The notes beneath the pieces are model-generated. The model had not been told where the DNA came from. It saw only the letters and a list, made by a program, of their open reading frames with translations, and did no database searches. The position numbers and the translations under genes are program-made. A stretch of 16,323 nucleotides of DNA, from NCBI GenBank assembly GCA_021823365.1, contig JAKAOD010000010.1, positions 1 to 16,323 of the forward strand. Direction: 5' to 3'. This DNA is from Actinomycetes bacterium. GTDB lineage: Bacteria; Actinomycetota; Acidimicrobiia; Acidimicrobiales; Bog-793. Shown piece by piece: positions 1 to 7,514 of the stretch (positions are counted from its first letter, which is position 1; every line of letters starts with the position of its first letter).

Positions 1-1
1 T

Positions 2-178
2 CTCGCCCAGGACACGACGTTGCAGCGCGCAGTCGTGACCTTCCTCCGCGCTGGCGGGCACTTCGAGATCCGCAGCGGCTGGCTCGAGCTGCCCGAGCCC
101 CGTGCCGCGGCCGCTTCAGCCGCCGCCGAGATACCGGCCGGGGCAGTTGCCGCGGGGAGGCGAGTGCGGTGGACCTGA
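2..178 (+). CDS. C-terminal fragment of an unrecognised protein
   Basis: An open frame enters from the left edge and ends at TGA 176-178, giving 58 residues. The first 35 or so codons have the strong third-position G/C expected of a real gene here and encode a peptide containing FLRAGGHFEIRSGWLELPEP. The remainder is a low-complexity Ala/Arg-rich tail ending RRVRWT. Its stop lies 10 bases inside the next gene (GTG at 169), so the two are probably co-transcribed and translationally coupled. That suggests it belongs to the same carbohydrate cluster. I do not recognise the family from this fragment; the start and most of the protein lie outside the window. Confidence 0.55.
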   Translation, partial: LAQDTTLQRAVVTFLRAGGHFEIRSGWLELPEPRAAAASAAAEIPAGAVAAGRRVRWT

Positions 179-1077
179 TCGCCTTCGGCCCGGTCTTCCT
201 GGAGGTGGTCTTCGGACGGATCGAGCGCCTTCCCGGCCCGGGTGAGGAGATCTTTTCGGACGAGTTCGCCATCTCCTGCGGCGGGGCGGTCACGATTGCC
301 GGCGCCGCCTGCCGGGCGGGGGTCTCCGCGGGCGTCGCCACCGTGCTCGGCGACGACATCGGTTCCCGGGTCGTGGCCGAGTACTGCCGTCGTGAAGGCG
401 TCGAGCTCGCGCCGTCCCGGAAGGTCCCTGGACCGGCGGCGGGCATCACCGTCGTGATGAACTTCGACGGCGACCGTGCATTCGTCTCCCACATCCCGCG
501 GCCTGCTGCCACCGAGCAGTCGGAGCTCGAGCGCTGGACGGAGGTGCTGCGGCGCGAGCGACCTGCGTGGTGCTACCTGCACGCCGGGCCGCGCGTCGAG
601 CCCGTGATCGCCGAGGCGCGAGCCCTCGGTGTCGGCGTCGCGCTCGACGTCAACCTCGGCGCCGTCGAGGGCGCGGCGGACGACGTCGTCGAGTGCGCGC
701 GCCTCGCCGACGTGTTCGTCCCGAACGAGGCCGAGCTCCTCCGGCTCACCGGGGAGCCCGACCTCGACGGGGCCGTCGGTCTGGCCTCGTCGTGGTGCGC
801 TCGCCTCGTCGTCAAGCGCGGGGAGCGGGGAGCGCTTGCCGTGGAGAAGGGCCATCCGCTCGCGGTCGTAGGTGGGCTGCGGCCCGTCGAGGTGCGCGAC
901 CGGACCGGGGCCGGCGACGCCTTCGCCGGTGCGATGATCGCGGCGCTCGTCACCAACGCCTCCCTCGTGGAGGCCGTGATTGCGGGCAATTCGGCCGGGT
1001 CCGAGGCCGTCGCGCGCCTCGGTGCCGTGGGCGAGGTGGTGGTGGAAGGACTGACGATGGACACGCAGTCGAATTGA
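169..1077 (+). CDS. PfkB-family carbohydrate kinase
   Basis: Predicted ATP-dependent sugar or nucleoside kinase of the PfkB (ribokinase) family, 302 aa, a normal length. The N-terminal signature is a Gly-Gly followed by a helix (residues 38-51, GGAVTIAGAACRAG). The C-terminal signature is DRTGAGDAFAGA (244-255), where GAGD forms the anion hole and D250 is the expected catalytic base. PNEAE near residue 187 is also typical of the family. The GTG start is preceded by GGGGAGG (154-160) with an 8-base spacer, and it overlaps the end of the upstream frame by 10 bases. The GH4 glycosidase gene begins 30 bases downstream, so this kinase probably acts on the same sugar. The substrate cannot be read from the sequence: a monosaccharide released by the glycosidase, or the intact glycoside, are both possible. 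Family assignment is firm and substrate is open. Confidence 0.9.
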   Translation: MDLIAFGPVFLEVVFGRIERLPGPGEEIFSDEFAISCGGAVTIAGAACRAGVSAGVATVLGDDIGSRVVAEYCRREGVELAPSRKVPGPAAGITVVMNFDGDRAFVSHIPRPAATEQSELERWTEVLRRERPAWCYLHAGPRVEPVIAEARALGVGVALDVNLGAVEGAADDVVECARLADVFVPNEAELLRLTGEPDLDGAVGLASSWCARLVVKRGERGALAVEKGHPLAVVGGLRPVEVRDRTGAGDAFAGAMIAALVTNASLVEAVIAGNSAGSEAVARLGAVGEVVVEGLTMDTQSN

Positions 1078-1107
1078 GGTACGGGACAGGGAAGAGGGAG
1101 TGAGGAG

Positions 1108-2499
1108 ATGAAGCTCGGGATCCTCGGTGGGGGCGGTGTGCGGATGCCTGCGTTCGTGCGGGCGGTGCTGTCGGGGCCGGGGACGGCCTTCGGGGAGATC
1201 AGCCTGTACGAGCCCGACGCCTTCCGGCGCGACACGACAGGGCGGCTCGCCGTCGAGATCGCCGGCGCCCTCGGGCGGGACGGGGTGGTCTCGGTGACGC
1301 CGGACGTCGAAGAGGCCTTCACCGGCGCCGACTTCGTGTTCTCGGCGATCCGGGTCGGTGGTGACCGCGGGCGGGTCATCGACGAGGAGGCGGCTCTCCG
1401 CCGGGGCCTCGTCGGCCAGGAGACGACCGGGCCGGGCGGCTGCGCGATGGCGCTCCGGACGATCCCGGTCGTGCTCGACTACGCGGCGAAGCTCGCCCGG
1501 ATCTCGCCGCGGGCCACCTTGATCAACTTCACCAATCCCGCCGGGATCATCACCCAAGCCCTCTCGTCGCATGCAACGTTGCGGGCGGTCGGGGTGTGCG
1601 ACACGCCGAGCAGCACGATCGAGCGGCTGGGCCACTTCCTCAGCGCGGAGCCCGGCTCCGTCGCGTACTCCTATGCCGGGCTCAACCACCTCGGCTGGAT
1701 CTCCTCCTTCGCCACCGGGGGCGAGGAGCGCATAGGCGAGCTGCTCGAGCGCTACGAGGAGCTCGCGCGGTTCGACCATCGCTTCGCCGCCTTCGACCCC
1801 GCGCTGGTGCAGCGGGTGGGCGCCATACCGACCGAGTACGTCTTCTACTACTACGATCCCCGCCGCTTCGTCGACGGCGTCGCACGCGCCGGGACGAGCC
1901 GCGGCCAGGACGTGCTGCGGCTGAACGAGGAGCTGCTCGGCGGGATCGCGAGGGCGTTCGACAAGGGGGACGTGCACGACGCCTGGTCGACGTACTCGAT
2001 GATCATGGGCGTCCGGCACGACACCTACATGCGGACCGACACCGAGGGCGCGAACGGGCAGGAAGAGGTCCGTTCGAGGCGGGCGGCGGCGGGCGCACCG
2101 GACATCGGCTCCGCCGCCGTCGGCGGCTACGAGGGCGTGGCGCTCCAGGTGATCGAAGGCCTGACCTCGGGCCGGCCTGGCGAGGTGATCGTCAACGTGC
2201 GGAACGGCACGAGCCTCGGTTTCCTCGAGCCCGAGGACGTCGTAGAGGTCCCCGCGCTCGTCGCCGGCGGCGGGATCGCGCCGCTCGCGGCCCGCGAGCC
2301 GTCCCGCTCGTCGAGGGCGCTCGTCACTCAGGTCAAGGAGTACGAGCGGACCGTCGTCGAGGCGGCTGTGACGCGCGACGCCGGTCTTGCGGAGCTGGCC
2401 CTCGCACTCCACCCGCTCGTGCCCGGCGTGGGCGTCGCCCGGGAGCTCCTGGCCGAGTACCGCGAGCGGCACGGCGAGCACCTCGCCTACCTCCGCTAG
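1108..2499 (+). CDS. GH4-family glycosidase, probably 6-phospho-glucosidase type
   Basis: NAD- and Mn-dependent glycosidase of family GH4, 463 aa, usual length. The N-terminus LGILGGGGVR is the Rossmann NAD-binding loop. INFTNPAGIITQAL follows near residue 140. The metal ligands of the family are visible as C164 in VGVCDTP and H194 in GLNHLGW. GH4 enzymes cleave by oxidising C3 and then eliminating the aglycone. A C-x-x-P motif at the metal cysteine is known from the phospho-glycosidase subgroups, whereas unphosphorylated-substrate members carry C-H-x-x. The CDTP seen here therefore suggests a 6-phospho-glycoside, but does not settle alpha versus beta. The ribosome site is AGGGAG at 1095-1100, 7 bases before ATG. 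It lies directly behind the PfkB kinase, an arrangement suggesting intracellular phosphorylation rather than PTS import. Confidence 0.88.
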   Translation: MKLGILGGGGVRMPAFVRAVLSGPGTAFGEISLYEPDAFRRDTTGRLAVEIAGALGRDGVVSVTPDVEEAFTGADFVFSAIRVGGDRGRVIDEEAALRRGLVGQETTGPGGCAMALRTIPVVLDYAAKLARISPRATLINFTNPAGIITQALSSHATLRAVGVCDTPSSTIERLGHFLSAEPGSVAYSYAGLNHLGWISSFATGGEERIGELLERYEELARFDHRFAAFDPALVQRVGAIPTEYVFYYYDPRRFVDGVARAGTSRGQDVLRLNEELLGGIARAFDKGDVHDAWSTYSMIMGVRHDTYMRTDTEGANGQEEVRSRRAAAGAPDIGSAAVGGYEGVALQVIEGLTSGRPGEVIVNVRNGTSLGFLEPEDVVEVPALVAGGGIAPLAAREPSRSSRALVTQVKEYERTVVEAAVTRDAGLAELALALHPLVPGVGVARELLAEYRERHGEHLAYLR

Positions 2500-2554
2500 C
2501 GGGTCGCCGCCGGCGCTTGCGGGCAGCGATCCGAGCGGTCTGAGCGGTCCGAGC

Positions 2555-4151
2555 ATGATCCCGGCGCGGGGACCTCGACGCGAGCTGTTCGAGGCGACGC
2601 TCGACTGGAGCCTCGGCTTCCTCGACCGCTCGCGGCACCTCGTCTGGAACCCGAGCGTGTACGACGCCGAGGTGCCGGCGCGGACCGTGCATCTCACGCC
2701 GAACTCTGCCTGGGTCGCCCACGGCCTCCTCGCAAGGGGCGATCCGTCCTCGAGGGACGAGGCCGTCTCGATGCTGGAGAGGGTGCTCGCTCTACAGCTG
2801 CGCGCTCCTGGCGCCGCCTTCGACGGCACGTACGCCCTCTTCGCGGAATCGGCGGAGCCAGACCCGGAGCGGGCGGTCGTGTGGAAAGACTATGACCCGA
2901 ACTGGCGCCAGTTTGTCGGGACAGCGCTCGGCCTCGTGCTCGAGGACCACGGCGGCGCGCTTCCCGCGAAGCTCGTCGAGCGCATCGAGACCTCGGTGCT
3001 GCGGGCCTGCCGGGGCGAGCCCGAGGGGCGTATCCCGCTCGACTACACCAACCCCGGCCTGATGCAGGCATGGCTGCTCGCCTGGTGCGGCCGGCGGGTC
3101 GGCGACGCCGGGCTCTTCCGGCGCGGTGCCGCCCTCGCCGCCGCCCTCGGCGCGCGCTTCGAGGAGCTCGGCGGCTTCGACGAGTTCAATTCGCCGACCT
3201 ATTACGGGATCGACCTGTACGCCCTCGGGCTGTGGCGCGAGCTCCCGCCCGATCCGACCTTCGCCGAGCTCGGCGGTCGCATGGCGGCCGCGCTCTGGGC
3301 GGAGGTGATGGAGCGCTACCACGACCGGCTCCGCAACTGGTGCGGGCCGTTCACGCGCACCTACGGACCCGACGCGACGCGCTCGGCGACGCTGCTCGGT
3401 CTCTGGCACGCGGCCGTCAACGGCATGAAGGACGCGCCGCTCCCCGCGCTCGTCCCTGCCGGCGAGCCCGGCGAGACCCACCATGGCAACGACGTGATGG
3501 CAGGCCCGGTCATTGCCAGGCTTGCCTCCCCGGACCTGCTGGGCGCGCCGCGCCGCTCCGCTGTCCCGGCCGCCGCCGGGCGCAGCCTCGCCTGGCGAGT
3601 GGGGGAGCGGCGGATCAGCTCCTGGATCGGCGAGCGCCTCATGCTCGGGGCGGAGTGGAGCGCGCGCGACTGGCTCGGCTCGCCGCAAGCTGCACCGCTC
3701 ACGGCGCACTGGTCTGAGCCCGGCGGCGTGGCTGCGCTCTGGCTCTCCGGGGCGCGTCAGGTCCATGCCGTCGCACTCCCGAGCCGCCTCGAGATCCACG
3801 AGCAGGTCGGTGCCGGCGAGGTCGCCACGGACTCCGAGCCGGACGCCCTCGGAGAGACCGATTCCGGCGCAGGGCGAACGGGCGCCGGGATCGCTCGCCG
3901 TGTCCGGCTTCTCGGAAGCGGGTTCCGTCCAGAGCTCGCCGGGAACGTCATCCACACCTCCGCGATGCGCATCGAGCTCCTCGGTGACGTGGTCTCGCTC
4001 GACGCGCGCCCCCTCGAAGGCGTCGCGAATCCGGCGGAGGTCGAGATCGTCGTCGGGCTCGGCCCCGCGACCCGGGCCGGGGGCCCCGCCCTCGCCCTCG
4101 TGTTCGCCCAGGCGACCCGTGAAGCTGAGCCTCGAAGGACACGCCGCGTAG
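2555..4151 (+). CDS. Uncharacterised protein, possible glycan-active enzyme, 3' frameshift suspected
   Basis: About 520 residues read cleanly from ATG 2555, 55 bases after the GH4 stop and with only a weak ribosome site. I cannot name the family. Conspicuous blocks are YDPNWRQFVGTALG (113-126), DYTNPGLMQAWLLAW (163-177), FDEFNSPTYYGIDLYAL (208-224) and a NWCGPFTRTYGPDA segment. These aromatic and acidic motifs between repeated helices recall alpha/alpha-toroid carbohydrate enzymes, and the C-terminal half looks beta-rich; this is inference. No signal peptide is evident. Up to about 4117 the reading frame has normal G/C-ending codons. Beyond it the same frame becomes Arg-rich with poor codon use and would run to 4351 into the convergent gene. 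The +1 frame from GTG 4119 has good codon use and ends at TAG 4149 with tail VKLSLEGHAA. The coordinates assume a one-base indel in the CCC at 4116-4118. Confidence 0.65.
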
Positions 4152-4218
4152 GCTGCGGCCCCGGCGGACCGGCTGGACGACGGAGGCGGCCTTCCCGTCG
4201 GCGGGGCGGTGCCGCGCC

Positions 4219-5409
4219 TCAGTGCGATTCGTCCGTGCTGCCGGCTCCGTTCGCCGGCGGCGACGCAGCGGCCTCCGCGACGGCGTCGAGGAAGAGGCGC
4301 CCCGCCCGTGACGAGAACCACCGCGCGTGGCCGATGAGAAACGTCTCGTAGGTGACCCTGACCGCGTCCGGGGAGCCCACGATGCCGTCGAAGTACTCGA
4401 GCTCGGAGAGGGCGAAGCCGACGTGGACGAGGGGCAGGAGCACGGCGAGCGCCTCGGCCTCGCCCGCCTCCAGCGGGCGTTCGGCGAGGTAACCCTCGAC
4501 GAGGGAGGTTGCGAGCGCCGGCCGGGCGATCTCCTGGGGCCTTTCCTGCAAGGCGAGCCAGGCGACGGCGTTGCGCTCGATCGCCGTCGCGAGGTCGAAC
4601 ATCGCGCTCGTCCGGTCGGCGAGCCCGAGGTCGATCACCCCGACGACCGTCGCTCGGCGTCCGGACGAGGACCAGAACAGGTTCGAGACGTGCCAGTCGT
4701 TGTGCGCCCAGGCGCTCGGGAGCGCCGCTGCGACAGACCCAAGCCGGTCGCGGTGGCCCGCGAGCGACCCGGCGACCTCAGCCCGCCAGCGAGAGGAGAG
4801 CTCCGGGCCTCCGAGCGCTGCCTCGAGCATCGGCCGCGCCGCTGCCTCGCGCTCGATCGCCCTCACGACGTCGGTGTCGTCGAGGACCCGGCCGAGCGGC
4901 TGGAGCGGCGAGGGCTTCCTCGCCGGCGCGACGTAGGTGGCGGCCGCGAGGTGGAGCCGGGCGAGCGCTCTCCCGGCGGCGTGCGCGTGGCCCGCGGTCG
5001 CGGGTGGCAGCCACGACGGCGCCTCGCGGTAGAGGTCGCGGCCTGCGCAGCGTTCGTGGACCTCGTAGGTCCAGGCGTCACGACCGATCACGGTCGTGCC
5101 GTCGGCATCGGCGAGCACCCGGGGGATGGGCACGGCGAGCCGGCGGAGATGCTCGGCGAAGCCGTGCTCCTCGGCAAGGCTCGCCGCGCTGCGCACGCGC
5201 TCGTCGTGGCGCTTGACGAGGACGGCGTGCCCACCCAGGGCCGGGAGCACGAGCGCGGCGCTCGAGAAGGGGCGGGGGCTTCGCCAGAGGACGCGCCGGG
5301 CGCCGCCTGCCTCGGGGAAGCGGCGGAGCACGGCGTCGGCCTCCGGCAGGCCTATCGGGTCCCACGTCGACTCGACGAGGTCGCCCTCGAGGCCGTGGAC
5401 GAGGGTCAC
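4219..5409 (-). CDS. APH-fold small-molecule kinase in the thiamine-precursor operon
   Basis: Predicted 396-aa phosphotransferase of the aminoglycoside phosphotransferase/choline kinase superfamily. The catalytic loop is HNDWHVSN (236-243), with catalytic D238 and metal-binding N243. The second metal aspartate is D260 in VIDLG, followed by DRTSAMFDLA. An N-lobe lysine candidate is in LVKRHDE. The GTG start (5409-5407) overlaps the TGA of the permease gene in a GTGA tetranucleotide, so the two are translationally coupled. The message begins at a TPP riboswitch. Its neighbours point to a vitamin-salvage substrate, such as thiamine or its pyrimidine precursor, rather than an antibiotic. Known APH-fold relatives with metabolic roles include thiamine kinase (YcfN/ThiK), homoserine kinase and methylthioribose kinase. 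Substrate is inferred from context only. It ends 67 bp from the apparent end of the convergent gene. Confidence 0.8.
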   Translation of the reverse strand: MTLVHGLEGDLVESTWDPIGLPEADAVLRRFPEAGGARRVLWRSPRPFSSAALVLPALGGHAVLVKRHDERVRSAASLAEEHGFAEHLRRLAVPIPRVLADADGTTVIGRDAWTYEVHERCAGRDLYREAPSWLPPATAGHAHAAGRALARLHLAAATYVAPARKPSPLQPLGRVLDDTDVVRAIEREAAARPMLEAALGGPELSSRWRAEVAGSLAGHRDRLGSVAAALPSAWAHNDWHVSNLFWSSSGRRATVVGVIDLGLADRTSAMFDLATAIERNAVAWLALQERPQEIARPALATSLVEGYLAERPLEAGEAEALAVLLPLVHVGFALSELEYFDGIVGSPDAVRVTYETFLIGHARWFSSRAGRLFLDAVAEAAASPPANGAGSTDESH

Positions 5410-6254
5410 CGAGCCGTCGCGCTTCGCCGTGAGAGCCGGTACCAGGGGATCACGAGCTGCTGCAGCACGTAGGTGAGCCCGAAAAGCCCGACGGAGAGCG
5501 CCGCGGTGACCGCGACGGCGGCGTAGACGAGATCCGTGCGGAGCTGGTTGCTCTGCTCGGACATGAAGATGCCGAGCCCGCGCGTTGCGCCGACGTACTC
5601 GGCGAATATCGCGCCGACGACGGCGTAGGTGACCGCGATGCGCAGGCCGGCGAAGAAGTGGGGGAGCGCACCGGGGAGCTTCAGGCGGAGGAAGACCTGC
5701 CGGCGACGGGCGCCCATCGAGCGGAGCAGGTCGACGGCGTCGCGCTCGGCGGCGTCGAATCCCTCGGTCAGACCGACCGTCACGGGGAAGAAGGTCACGA
5801 CCGCGACCACCACGAGCTTCGCGAGGAGCCCGAAGCCGAGCCAGAGGTCGACGATCGGCGCGATCGCGATGAGCGGCAGCGTCTGGGAGGTGACGAGGAG
5901 CGGGTAGAGCGCGTGGCGCGTGGCGCGCGAGAGCTCCATTGCCGTCGCGAGTGCGAAGCCGCACGCCAGCGAGAGGGAGAAGCCGATCAGCGTCTCTTCG
6001 AGTGTCGGGACGGTGTTTGCCCAGATCGCGCCTCGCCAGTCGAAGCCCTGGGTCGCGACGAGCCACGGGGAGGGCAGGATCTGCGGCCGGACGTGGCGCG
6101 CCGTGGCGTAGAGCTGCCAGGCGCCGAGGATGGCGGCGACGAGGAGGAGCGGCGGGAGGACCTTGCGCGCGTGCGCGGCGCGCCGGCGCGCTGCCGCGGG
6201 CGAGCGCACCGGCGCGCCGAGCAGTTCGGCCGGACGGGCGAGTGACGTCCTCAT
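5406..6254 (-). CDS. thiX: ABC transporter permease, thiamine pyrimidine-precursor type (ThiX)
   Basis: Inner-membrane subunit of an ABC importer, 282 aa, with about six hydrophobic segments starting near residue 32. The cytoplasmic EAA-type coupling loop is clear at about 172-204 (DAVDLLRSMGARRRQVFLRLKLPGALPHFFAGLRIA). This is the form found in the taurine/nitrate/thiamine-precursor branch (BPD_transp_1, SsuC/TauC-like). ATG 6254-6252 overlaps the thiY stop in an ATGA tetranucleotide, and its own TGA overlaps the start of the kinase gene, so thiY-thiX-kinase form one coupled operon. Riboswitch control of the operon assigns it to thiamine precursor uptake. Sequence alone would not separate it from other members of the branch. 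Confidence 0.88.
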   Translation of the reverse strand: MRTSLARPAELLGAPVRSPAAARRRAAHARKVLPPLLLVAAILGAWQLYATARHVRPQILPSPWLVATQGFDWRGAIWANTVPTLEETLIGFSLSLACGFALATAMELSRATRHALYPLLVTSQTLPLIAIAPIVDLWLGFGLLAKLVVVAVVTFFPVTVGLTEGFDAAERDAVDLLRSMGARRRQVFLRLKLPGALPHFFAGLRIAVTYAVVGAIFAEYVGATRGLGIFMSEQSNQLRTDLVYAAVAVTAALSVGLFGLTYVLQQLVIPWYRLSRRSATAR

Positions 6255-7381
6255 CGGCGTGCCGTCCCGTCCAGGTAGACGTTCGTGAACCAGCTCCCGA
6301 TGTCGTGCGGCACCGAGTGGAGCACCGCACCGCTCGGCGAGTGGAGGATGCCGTGCTCCGCTGCGAAGCGCGTGTAGCCGTACCAGCGAGAGTAGGTCTG
6401 CACCCCAAAACGGCCCTTGGCGTCCAGCCAGAACGACTTCGCCATCAGCTTGGCGCTGTCGTAGACAAGGGCCGGGTTGCCGAAGACTCCCGGGTTGTCG
6501 GCGATGAGGATTCTCGCGGCCTCGGCCGGGTGGTGCGCGGCGAAGGTGAAGCCCCTCGCCGATGCCTGAACGAAGCGCGTCGCGACGTCCGGGTGCCGGG
6601 CGAGGAAGCCCCGACTCGAGATCAGCACCACCTCGTAGTGGTCGGGGAAGCCCCAGTGCTGGAGGTCGAAGTAGGACATCGGCTCCCCGGCGAGGCGCGC
6701 CTGGATCACCTCCCAGGTGACGAGCGGCCAGTCGAAGTCGGCGCGCCCGTCGTACACGGCGGCGTAGGCGGAGGTGTTGAGGTCGACGACCTTGAAGTTC
6801 GGCTTCCCGTCGGGCAGCGTCCCCTTGCAGCCGGCCTTCTCGATCAGGTACTCGATCGAGGCGATCTCGTCCGTCCCCCCGTCCCAGGCGAAGGTCTTTC
6901 CGACGAGGTCGCACGGCTGCCTGATCCCCGATCCCTTGCGGAAGCCGACGACGCTTGCCTGGTGCTGGAGGATCGCCATCACGGAGACGTCCGGCAGCCC
7001 GGAGGTCTCGTCGATCGCGACCTCGGACTCGAAGGAGATCCCGAAGTCCGCCTTGCCCGCGGCGACGAGCTCGTCGGGGAGCGTGGTCGTGTAGGGGATG
7101 ATCTTCAGCCTGATCCCGGCGGCGCGGTAGTAGCCCAGCGTGTTTGCGACGTAGAAGCCGGTGTGGTCGGTGTTCGGCGTCCAGTCGAGCGCGAGAGTGA
7201 CCACCGAGGGCGAGTTGGTGCGCTGCCTCGGCGGTGTCGCCGCGACGGCTGCCTCCGGCCGGGAGCGCCGGGCATGCTGGGCGCCGGCGGCGAGCGCCGG
7301 GACCGACGCCGTCAGCAGCGCGACGAGCACCACGAACGAATGCATTGCGCCGCGGCGAGCGGCCCACGTGCGGATCACCAT
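6251..7381 (-). CDS. thiY: NMT1/ThiY-like substrate-binding protein of a thiamine-precursor importer
   Basis: Exported solute-binding protein, 376 aa. An N-terminal signal peptide is visible: RTWAARR followed by a hydrophobic core up to about residue 32. The mature part opens with TLALDWTPNTDHTGFYVANTLGYY (62-85). This is the hallmark of the NMT1/THI5-like family that binds hydroxymethylpyrimidine or formylaminopyrimidine; the DWTPN motif is at 66-70. No lipobox cysteine is seen, so retention at the membrane is unclear. The start ATG lies directly against the last base of the TPP aptamer, and the Shine-Dalgarno sequence AAGGGA (7393-7388) lies inside the aptamer. Translation should therefore fall when TPP is bound. 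It is the first gene of the coupled operon thiY-thiX-kinase. A riboflavin-type ligand is possible for this fold, but the riboswitch argues for a thiamine precursor. Confidence 0.9.
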   Translation of the reverse strand: MVIRTWAARRGAMHSFVVLVALLTASVPALAAGAQHARRSRPEAAVAATPPRQRTNSPSVVTLALDWTPNTDHTGFYVANTLGYYRAAGIRLKIIPYTTTLPDELVAAGKADFGISFESEVAIDETSGLPDVSVMAILQHQASVVGFRKGSGIRQPCDLVGKTFAWDGGTDEIASIEYLIEKAGCKGTLPDGKPNFKVVDLNTSAYAAVYDGRADFDWPLVTWEVIQARLAGEPMSYFDLQHWGFPDHYEVVLISSRGFLARHPDVATRFVQASARGFTFAAHHPAEAARILIADNPGVFGNPALVYDSAKLMAKSFWLDAKGRFGVQTYSRWYGYTRFAAEHGILHSPSGAVLHSVPHDIGSWFTNVYLDGTARR

Positions 7382-7464
7382 GTGACGTCCCTTCGCTAGT
7401 ACGACCTAGATCAGGTTCGACAGGTGTGCTCTCAGCCCGAAGCTCGTCGGGCACCCTGCGTCAC
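7382..7464 (-). ncRNA. TPP riboswitch (THI element)
   Basis: Read on the minus strand, all conserved THI blocks are present in order. CAGGGTGCCC (7458-7449) comes first. A P3 hairpin with CCC/GGG follows, then GGCTGAGA (7437-7430), AACCTGATCT (7417-7408), a CTAG/CTAG P5 hairpin and AGCGAAGGGA (7397-7388). P1 is closed by GTGACG (7464-7459) pairing with CGTCAC (7387-7382). The aptamer ends exactly one base before the thiY ATG. There is no room for a separate expression platform: the aptamer's own 3' strand supplies the Shine-Dalgarno sequence, so direct occlusion of the ribosome site on TPP binding is the likely mode. Confidence 0.96.
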
Positions 7465-7473
7465 TCAGGCCCC

Positions 7474-7479
7474 AGGTTA
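7474..7479 (-). promoter_or_regulatory. Probable -10 box of the thiY operon
   Basis: TAACCT on the minus strand fits TANNNT. A start point about seven bases downstream would fall near 7467, just before the first base of the TPP aptamer P1 stem (7464), as expected if the transcript begins with the riboswitch. No convincing -35 box is seen at the usual distance. Confidence 0.5.
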
Positions 7480-7493
7480 CCCGCGATCGCGGG
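7480..7493. promoter_or_regulatory. Perfect 14-bp palindrome, candidate shared operator
   Basis: CCCGCGATCGCGGG is a perfect palindrome in the 50-bp interval between the divergent thiY riboswitch and thiZ. It directly abuts the thiY -10 box (spacer side) and covers the position where a -35 box for thiZ would lie. A dimeric regulator bound there could affect both transcripts. In DNA this rich in G/C such a palindrome may also arise by chance. Confidence 0.4.
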
Positions 7494-7502
7494 CGCGGGC
7501 GG

Positions 7503-7508
7503 TAGCGT
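7503..7508 (+). promoter_or_regulatory. Probable -10 box of thiZ, leaderless start
   Basis: TAGCGT is followed by six bases and then the thiZ ATG at 7515, with no Shine-Dalgarno sequence. Initiation at the usual distance would start the mRNA at or next to the A of ATG, the pattern of leaderless transcripts common in actinobacteria. Confidence 0.5.
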
Positions 7509-7514
7509 TCGGGG

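Noticed and set aside
4219..5409. Aminoglycoside resistance determinant
   Set aside because: APH-fold motifs alone do not indicate resistance; translational coupling to thiX behind a TPP riboswitch argues for a metabolic kinase.
4327..5472. Long plus-strand open frame opposite the kinase gene
   Set aside because: It is the antisense of the APH-fold kinase, whose catalytic motifs and operon overlaps are clear; the plus-strand peptide has no recognisable motif.
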